NCBI GenBank assembly: GCA_004194705.1 | Contig: SADC01001189.1 | Location: 1 to 64,000 of the forward strand | Source of the DNA: Ditylenchus dipsaci | Taxonomy: Eukaryota; Nematoda; Chromadorea; Rhabditida; Anguinidae | Reading direction: 5' to 3' | Length of the DNA stretch: 64,000 nt | In this document: positions 57,053-64,000 of the stretch, piece by piece | Numbering within the stretch: position 1 is the first letter of the stretch | Layout: each line of letters begins with the position of its first letter | Notes under the pieces: generated by a model | What the model saw: the letters and a program-made list of their open reading frames with translations, nothing else | The model's database searches: none | Told to the model about the DNA's origin: nothing | Program-made: the position numbers and the translations under genes

Positions 57053-57130
57053 AAAAATAACACAGCAGACACCGGAATCGAACTTGAGACCGATATTGAC
57101 CGCACTGCGCTGCTATACACCGAGCTACCT
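57053..57130 (-). other. tRNA-like sequence
   Basis: On the minus strand GGCTCAGGTAGCTCGGTG is followed about 40 bases later by AAGTTCGATTCCGG, approximating A and B boxes of a Pol III tRNA promoter. The acceptor and T stems do not pair well, so I read it as a tRNA-derived repeat rather than a working tRNA. Confidence 0.35.
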
Positions 57131-57779
57131 GAGCCACTTATACAACTTAAGTTTTTTATTATTATATTCCAACAATACATAATTCAAAAAACATTTTTGG
57201 AGTAAAAAAAAGTGTCCCACGCGCATTTGAATTTCCCAAATTCCCATTGTCATCAACAAGTATGGTCTTTTAAGGTGATCATGCTAACCATAGTCATTTT
57301 AATCAGGGTGGGGGACCAAGGCAAAATATGGAAAAAATCTCTACAGGGGGACCAAGGCGAAATTTACACCGGGTTCTGAACGAGAACCATTTTCGAAAAG
57401 GTACCCTTTATTCTGAGACAACGCTGAACACAATATTTTTTTATTTGCATAGAATGAATGCAATTTTCTTGAAGCGTTGTACCTTATCCGACGAAAGTTT
57501 TCTGCATAGTTTTTAAAAGTAGTATAAGGTGATTAATATCAGTTTTCATACGAAACGAGCGAAAACAAGGATGATTTTTATTTGCAATGTTACCTCTAGT
57601 ATGCTTTTTCAACATGCTTTTTCACTTTTTGTAAGTTTTGTTAGCAATAGCATCACGAGTCAATTTGTCCTAAAAAAATAATCTTACCTCAAAAGGGCAT
57701 GTTGAAATAAAATATCCACACTTAAAACACAAAAAAAAACTTTATTTAGAACTCTTATCATCAAATAGATTTCTGAATA

Positions 57780-60444
57780 TTAGATGCAAACACACAAATT
57801 TTTCATAGATGGTGGTGGTGGCGGAGTTGGTGGTCTTTGTTTAGTAGGTGGAGGTACATCTACAGCAGGATTTTGATTAAAGAAACCATCGGGCACCATC
57901 GAAAAGCCAATTTTCTCGGTAGACATAATGGGATACTCTTCTATTCTTGGAATGTGGGTGAGAGCAAAGTTGTACCAGAAGACTACATCTGTGTTGGCTA
58001 TGGGTCTGTCATGAGCTGTCCACTTGACTAGACCATCTCCACCCACACATTGATTAGGAAAATCACCAGCGGCGTATCTTTCCTTGTCCTTAAAAGTATT
58101 AAAAGTGAAAAACAAAAGGCAGTGCCGAATATTTTTTTGCTCTATATGCGATCGCACCCCTCCTAAAATATTCGCCTTGGCCACCGCTGTGGTTTTTTTC
58201 TGCAAATATTTTTCTCTGAAATTTTTATTAAAAAACAATTAACTTGATCCAGGTTTGGAGACCAAGGCATAAAATTTCAACCATTTTTGTACCAGAAAAA
58301 TGTCTTTTTCTTTTTAATAATTAAAATATACGAATAAATGTTTTTTACTACTTTTTATTTAAAAATTTTTCAAAAAAAACAACAAGGAGAACCAAAAAAT
58401 TTTTTTTCAAGAGGGGTACGAACACATATAGAACTGGTTTTCGTTATTTGAGTGACTACCTTGAATGGAGTCACCCACACATGATGGTCTACAAAAGCAC
58501 CTCTTTTTCGCCACCATGCTTTTGGAGACCCTAATGGCAGTGAGTTTCCACCAGGCAAAAATCGGTAGCCAACTGGTTTTTGCAAAGCATTTTTCATTGC
58601 TGGATTGATGACCCTCCAGCAACGATTTGTTTGCGAGTTAACATTTGCCATGGCCTGTCTTTCAGTTTGCAGCTCAGTGGCCACACTTCGGAAAGCGTTG
58701 TGGAAAGGATTGTGCTCTTCATCTTCGGGATCAGGTACCACATCTAATTGCTGGATGGTGTTCTGGATGCCGTCCACAGCAAAGTCTAAAATATATTTTC
58801 GAAACAGCGAACTTGTTTTTTTCCATTTATTTTTTCATCAAGAATTAACACTCACCGATTCGGAAACTGAAGAAATGCTGGTGGTTAGGAGCATATACCA
58901 ATGGAGCCACCATAGTGCCCCAAGGTAAATGGTCGCCATCATGAACACACCCCACTGATAGAATTCCAGACAATTTGATTTCAAACTCAATGTTGCCATC
59001 TTGGTAGAAGTACCTGAAATTACATTTTTCCCCAAATACTTAGTAAATCCTACCAGAAAAAGCTGTATTCATAGTTTTCCACTGTGGAAATTGACGAAAC
59101 TACCAGCCTTCTGGACCTACGCACCTCTGCTCTCTCAGGCATTCGTCTGTCAGTGTGTTTCCAGAGCACACCTGTGTCTTCTTCATGTATACAAATAGCG
59201 TTTTTGATGGTCAGGGAGCGGCCTCGACTGTCCGCCAAATTAGCGTCTAGATAGTTGATGTAGCCCAAGCAATCACAGCCAAGGTGCAGACTGTTGGCAC
59301 AAGCACCTATTCCATATTCTCCTACGTCGAAGGCATTTTTGCGTCTTTGTGTCGGTCGTGGATCTCCATAAGGCACTACGGTTTCACATAAAGATGCTCT
59401 TAAATAAATTTATAGAAGTTTATGGTTTTAGCAGTCATTTTTAGTTAAGCTAGGCTAAAATTTAATTTTTGGGTCTGTTAGATCTACGAAACCCATCATC
59501 TAAAACATACCTAAACAAATTGGGCGCTTTTTGCCATTGTCGTTGTAGCGCAAATCGTGAATAGTTAGAGCTTCTCTAGCATTGAAGCCAATCACAAAAT
59601 CCCACTTTTGCCAGGCAATGTGATTGCCATTGAGAGTGTAACTGGGTCCCTGGGGCTGGTTATGTGCAGTGGTTTAATGTCAGCCCGGTGGCAAGGTACT
59701 TTGTCATAGGCATAGTTGGCCGGATTTGGAGGAAGTGGCCATTTGCCATACTCTTCAATTCGAATCACCTATAAATATTTTTCAATAACAGTATAGTAAG
59801 AAAATAATCCAGGCAACAAAAAAAATCCAACCTCCATCTTGTTGACATCTACCACTGGTCTAAATCCTTCTAGGGGTCTGGCATAGCCATTATCAGTAGG
59901 GTCACTTCTCAAAAAGCAAATAGGTCGAGCCATGCGAGTTGTCCGTTCTTCTTCCGAACCATAGTAGCCCACACTCCAAATGTCAGCCATAATCAAGGAA
60001 GTGTCACTAATACCGTAGTGTTTTTGTAGTGCTTCTTTGAAAAGAGGGCTTTGTTTGAGAAGCTCTTCTACCTCAACTTCTTCGTCCATAGAAAAGGCTG
60101 CTTGAGCACCTGGGGGAGCCTGTAGTTAGTTTTTATTGAAAAAAATGTTTTTGAAATCTAAAAATTCTGACTTGGACAAACTCGACCACTTTGTTGTCAG
60201 TCAAATTGAGGGTGATAGTCGAAGCTCGATTAATCCCATTATCTTGCAAAATAGCCGTAGCTTCCCGAGGAGGAAGAGCAAAACCTTGATTATCGTCCCA
60301 TCTGTAGACCAGGTCTTTTGCCGGCTCTTTTAACATGATCCAGATGATTCTAGTTTTAGGGGTGAAGTTAGGCAGAGTTTTTAACAGGGTGACAGCTGCT
60401 TGCACCTCAGAAGAATCTAGAGGACGTAAGGGATGTACAGACAT
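57780..60444 (-). CDS. Copper-containing primary amine oxidase
   Basis: This enzyme class oxidises primary amines to aldehydes with a self-made topaquinone cofactor. Seven exons: 60172-60444, 59832-60119, 59511-59768, 59054-59398, 58856-59013, 58460-58785 and 57780-58088, about 652 residues. Catalytic base in NAFDVGEYGIG; LGCDCLGYINYLDA; cofactor tyrosine in TVENYEY; copper histidines in APNHQHFF and in THIPRIEEYPIM. There is no signal peptide or transmembrane anchor: it starts MSVHPLRPLDSSEV, like the intracellular fungal and bacterial enzymes and unlike vertebrate AOC-type proteins. The C-terminus carries a proline run. In exon 3 the frame changes near 59665 and the exon 3-4 phases disagree, so one or two indels are present. 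GTTTTTAGAATTGCCAAA just before the ATG could be a splice acceptor. Introns include a CCTTGGTC-family element. Confidence 0.93.
58140..58445. repeat. CCTTGGTC-family foldback in the amine oxidase intron
   Basis: The left end CTATATGCGATCGCACCCCT mirrors the right end AGGGGTACGAACACATATAG. CGCCTTGGCCACCGCTGTGG is mirrored by ACAACAAGGAGAACCAAA. It fills the last intron (58089-58459). Confidence 0.65.
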
Positions 60445-62095
60445 TTTGGCAATTCTAAAAACATTTTGAATAATTTTTTTACAACACTTTTTAAACTGTG
60501 AAGCTTGTTCTAAAATAACTAAGTTTGGTTATTTTTCGTTCAGCTTTTCAATAGCTTGTAATATAATAATAATTGACATGAATTTTTGAGCCAAGTTCTG
60601 CCCCGTCGTTGACTCTAGAGTTTCTTTTATACCGTATATTTTCTAATAATGCCCTACTCTCCCATAAGGCACATCTTCTAATAAGGTCCTGTGTCTTCAG
60701 AGGTGTTAAAAAAAGGTCTCACCTCATATAAAGCCTAATTAGGCCTAGAAGGCGACTTCTAATAAGGCCCATTTCCAAAGAGGTGTTGAAAAATAAGACC
60801 CCATGGGGCTTGTAAAAAGATTTTTTTCCAAACCTTTTTATATCCATATCCTTTATATCCAAAATTTTTTTCTAAAAACGCAAAAACTCAATTGTTTTTC
60901 ATCAAGTTTTTGCTTTTTTGGAGAGAAAAAAACTTGGATTTCTAAAAAATAATTGGCGAAATCGGAATGCTTGCGATGCTTGGGAGCAGAATGTCAAAAC
61001 AGAACTGGCAAAAACTTGAGAAAATGGATGTAAAAGAGGTTTCGATTTCAAAAAAGGTTTCAAAAAAGGTTTCGATTTCTTTTAAGATGTTTTTCTTGAA
61101 CGCAGGCCCAACTATGACCAGGAAAAAAGCGGTTTTTTTACTGGTCAGAAATGAACAAAAGTTTGTTTGTAGGCGGGTTGTATGACTGTGAAACAAATTT
61201 TACAAAAAATAAAAACTTTGTGAAAGCTCCAAGTTAATAATCAAGCCAGTAAACAAAAACTACTTGAAAAAAATATCCCAATGAAATAAATTTTATATAC
61301 TGTTGCAATTATTTATAAAGATTTACTTAAAAGTCTTGCCGACAAATATTATATAAATTAAAAGCATCTTATGAATAGGCTGTCTATTAAGAATAATTTA
61401 TCACATCAAATAAACAGTTTTCCGACTTTATATGAGTGCATCACTTTCTTTGGTAACAATTCTAGCTTTTTTATTAAAATAAGCAGACAAAAATTTATTC
61501 CGTTTTGAATTCTGCCATAGCTCTAAAACGTCATTTAAATGTAAAAAAAGTTCGGCTAGTCCTGCAATGCACAGCTGTAATAAAAAACGAACCTCGCTGT
61601 GTAGGCGTATTGATACCAAAAAATAAAAAAGGCACACTTTTATTAAAGGAGGACAGACTTTAGGCGGGGAGGTATTTTGAGTAGAAAAATGCAATTTTGC
61701 AAGCTTAAGTTAATTTAGTTTTTATTCTAAATCTCTAATTTTTTTTCACTAGAACACCGATAAAAAAGTAAGGTCTGAAACGGTTCCGAAAAGTGCCAGG
61801 ACGCCCCTGAATTGGACCATAGCAATTTGTATAGAAATTTTGATCTGATCTATTTTTTGTGGGGTGAATTCCTGGTAATATCGACTGGTGTAAAAAAAAT
61901 TAGGAGTTTAAAATGAAAATTAAATTAGTGATATCTAGTGAAATCCGTGCTGATTTGACTGCGGAGGTGGAGTAGCCTAGCTTTCATAAAACCGCACTAA
62001 AGCATGAGTCAATAACATGTTCGAGTCTGTCTAAGATAAACTGACAAACCCTTGCCTACGCAAAAAATACAAAAATGCGAAAAATTGAATTTACA
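60445..62095. other. No gene seen; repeat remnants
   Basis: It has a CTCTAATA-family end near 60.63 kb, and the phrase GCGAAATCGGAATGCTTGCG with TGTCAAAACAGAACTGGC near 60.96-61.01 kb, shared with 2.89, 62.2 and 63.48 kb. An 88-codon minus-strand frame at 61428-61694 has no recognisable motif or splice context. Confidence 0.45.
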
Positions 62096-62344
62096 CAGTT
62101 AAAGTTCGATTTAACGAAACTCATACAACGAATAAGAAGGTCGGAAGATCGTTCTCGCCTAGGGTCCAACATTTTTCTACCTTCATTTTTTTTAAATTCG
62201 CCAGTTCTGTTTGACATTCTCTTGTCAAATATCGCAAGCATTCCGATTTAAAGGGGGAAACCAGCGCGTTACACTCAATTAAGGCGGGGGACCAGCAATT
62301 TATTTCTCTCTTGACTATTTTGTATAAGCGTTCTACCGGCTGTA

Positions 62345-62530
62345 GGAAGTTTCGTAACAAGACAATTTCGTAAGAGCGAATTTTCGTAAAAGCGAACTTT
62401 CGTAAGAAATTTTTTTCGTAAGAGCGAATTTTCGTAAGAAACTTTTTCGTAAGAGCGAATTTTCGTAAGAAACTTTTTCGTAAGAGCGAATTTTCGTAAC
62501 AAAACTCTTTCGTAACGCGCTTTCAGTAAC
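62345..62530. repeat. Tandem array of TTTCGTAAGAGCGAA units (left arm)
   Basis: About five imperfect copies of a unit of roughly 31 bases, containing TTCGTAAGAGCGAATTTTCG and a spacer AAGAAACTTTT. The right-arm array at 62.99-63.20 kb is the inverted equivalent. Both strands give spurious frames repeating Tyr-Glu-Asn and Leu-Arg-Lys. Confidence 0.75.
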
Positions 62531-62989
62531 ATTAGTGATATGTTAAGTGGCTTTTTTTGCTTTTTAATCATCCTTGATGTTTCTTATAATTTCTGTGATG
62601 TTTTGACCAGAAATAGTCAAGAAAAAAAATAAAACAGTCAGAGGGTGGAATCGAACCGACGGTGAAAAAGCTCATCCCATCAACTTACCTACTGCACATT
62701 CATGCCACTGATAGTGATGGGCTATGTGTAGTATATAATATATGAATCCTAGCTCAGAGTCTTTCTCCACGCTTTTGGGTATTTCAGCTGGTCTCCTAAC
62801 GGATGAAAAGTCTGGGGATCAACTCAGTAATCCAAATTTTAGTCATATAACCTATGATTACCAACTTTTGTCCTTTTACTGTTAATATTCATATAGTTAA
62901 CTGTACAAGCTGTCGAAGAGTGACAGAAAGGTCAAAATTAACGAATCAGATGACATCCTGGATTAAAAAAATTGATTAAAAGTGAAAAA

Positions 62990-63200
62990 AATTTCGATGA
63001 TTTCCTCTTACGAAAGAAATTCGTTACGAAAATTCGCTGTTACGAAAAAAATTTCTTACGAAAATTCGCTGTTACGAAAAAGTTTCTTACGAATTTTCGC
63101 TGTTACGAAACTGTTTCTTATGAAAATGTTTCTTACGAAAGTTCGTTCTTACGAAAGTTCGCTCTTACGAAATTGTCTTGTTACGAAACTTCCTACAGCC
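62990..63200. repeat. Tandem array of TTCGCTGTTACGAAA units (right arm)
   Basis: Six or seven imperfect units (TTACGAAAATTCGCTGTTAC), complementary to the left-arm array, so the RNA of this region could fold into a long stem. A single degenerate end of the same motif occurs at 48.34-48.40 kb (GTTACGAAA). Confidence 0.75.
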
Positions 63201-63917
63201 GTTCTACCTGATCCAACAAAAGTTTTCTGCCTACTTTCAAAAGTAGGATAAGGTCATAAATATCAGATTTGACATGAAACGAGTGAAAACAAGGACAATT
63301 TTTGAAAATTACTTGTCCCTGCTTAAAGTTGCAGTGTAACACGCTGGTATGGCCCCTTTAAAGATCATTTTTCGAAAACCCAAAAAATTTCTCTAAAAAC
63401 GCCAAAACTGCATTATTTTTCATCAAGTTTTTGCTTTTTTAAAGAGAAAAACTTGGTTTGCCAAAAAAATAATTGGCAAAATCGGAATCCTTGCAATGCT
63501 TAGGATCAGAATGTCAAAACAAAACTGGCCAAAAAAACTTGAGAAAATGAATATAAAAAAGGTATCGAGCCACTAAACTTGGCCGACTCTTGAGTTTCGT
63601 TAAATCGTGTTTTAACTGTAAATACATTATAATCATTAATGTAAGCAATATTATCTTCTGAACAAAAATGTTTTTTCAGTTCTTCATTGTCTCAGAAAAT
63701 ATATAAAAATGCCTTTCTTATCTTAAAAAGTTAACTAATATTATTTGTTTGCAATTTATTGAGTATAACTGAAAAAGTATATACAAAAGCACCAAAAATA
63801 GTATTTAGTATTTTTTCATTTTATCAGCCAATATGGATTCTTTCGCAGTGGACATTTGCAGTACTGGAAACAATTTTTAAAAAATTTCAAAGCAAATATT
63901 AAACCAGTGAAAATTAC

Positions 63918-64000
63918 CAAAGCGTCTTTTCCATGTTTGCCTTCTACTCCTTGAACTCCCGGCTGTCCCTGAGCTCCATCTGCTCCACTCATTCCCTGAA
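63918..64000 (-). CDS. Collagen-like protein, one partial exon
   Basis: Read on the minus strand the last 83 bases encode uninterrupted Gly-X-Y triplets (GMSGADGAQGQPGVQ, then GVEGKHGKDAL), ending at a GTAATT donor. The exon continues beyond the window edge, so the protein type, signal peptide and non-collagenous domains are not visible. No other exon of it is identified within the window. Confidence 0.8.

Larger units (their letters stand above)
55035..57269. mobile_element. TTAA-flanked palindromic element, copy 5, host of nested insertions
   Basis: The ends AGACCATACTTGTTAATGAC and GTCATCAACAAGTATGGTCT are inverted and flanked by TTAA at 55031-55034 and 57270-57273. The inner arms (TTCAAATGCGCTCGGGACAC and complement) match copy 1. 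Everything between about 55128 and 57025 was inserted later, so the original element was only about 340 bases. Confidence 0.75.
62252..63357. mobile_element. TTAA-flanked palindromic element, copy 6, with inverted GTTACGAAA arrays
   Basis: The ends AGGGGGAAACCAGCGCGTTAC and GTAACACGCTGGTATGGCCCCT are near-complementary and flanked by TTAA at 62248-62251 and 63358-63361. Inside, both arms carry short tandem arrays listed separately. The central part has a tRNA-like B-box, GGTTCGATTCCACC, on the minus strand near 62.65 kb. Confidence 0.65.
62096..63618. mobile_element. Palindromic element, outer layer
   Basis: The ends CAGTTAAAGTTCGATTTAAC and GTTAAATCGTGTTTTAACTG are inverted. Just inside, GAAACTC and GAGTTTC pair. 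The style is pogo-like (CAG ends), but clear TA duplications are only visible at the right. It contains the TTAA-flanked element at 62252. Confidence 0.55.

Noticed and set aside
61428..61694. 88-codon minus-strand frame
   Set aside because: No recognisable motif, no leader at the start, no splice evidence, and it sits among repeats.
62275..63251. Several Lys/Arg/Tyr-rich repetitive frames; also considered as a CRISPR array
   Set aside because: Units are contiguous and degenerate with no unique spacers, in a eukaryotic transposon; not CRISPR and not protein coding.

Overview
This window is animal nuclear DNA from a small invertebrate. The genes are split into many exons with canonical GT-AG junctions. 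The shortest introns are only about 43-56 bases, and the longer ones are swollen by transposon debris. The background is very AT-rich and full of palindromic (foldback) DNA elements. The recognisable genes (Ro60, heparan sulfate 3-O-sulfotransferase, an inositol polyphosphate kinase, collagen) are metazoan. The phylum cannot be fixed from the sequence. I see no prokaryotic, organellar or viral gene organisation.

Layout. 1-4.6 kb: repeats only. 4.66-8.98 kb (-): a heparan sulfate 3-O-sulfotransferase gene. 9-13.2 kb: foldback elements, no gene. 13.2-37.3 kb: a tandem family of four secreted, five-exon paralogues of unknown function, all on the minus strand and with matching splice phases. An intact inositol polyphosphate kinase gene with a hydrophobic leader (28.2-30.0 kb, +) and a Ro60 gene (31.6-34.1 kb, +) lie between the third and fourth paralogues. 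37.3-40.3 kb: repeats. 40.3-47.3 kb (-): scattered exons of an acidic protein. 45.6-46.0 kb (+): a possible small secreted protein. 49.7-53.5 kb (-): an extracellular cysteine-containing, possibly CUB-like protein. 54.3-54.7 kb (+): a 74-residue secreted cysteine-rich peptide. 55.0-57.3 kb: a nest of four DNA transposons. 57.8-60.4 kb (-): a copper amine oxidase gene. 61-63.6 kb: palindromic elements with inverted arrays. 63.9-64 kb (-): one exon of a collagen gene, running off the window.

The most notable discovery is three small RNA genes on the minus strand (about 14.1, 30.5 and 30.7 kb) that read as Y RNAs. They keep the bulged-C Ro60-binding helix, the UUAUC loop motif, a second perfect stem, an oligo-T terminator, and a TATA box plus a conserved upstream element at type-3 Pol III spacing. 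Two of them lie within 1.2 kb of the Ro60 start codon, divergently oriented, so RNA and protein of the Ro ribonucleoprotein are linked here. The third is inside an intron of the first secreted paralogue.

The repeats sort into a few families: TTAA-flanked palindromes, pogo/Tigger-type elements with TA target sites, Merlin/ISXO2-type elements with exact 8-bp target duplications, and a CTCTAATA-ended family. Several conserved genes carry single-base indels, mostly in homopolymers; intron-phase arithmetic confirms most of them. Sequencing error is the simplest explanation, because neighbouring genes are clean.
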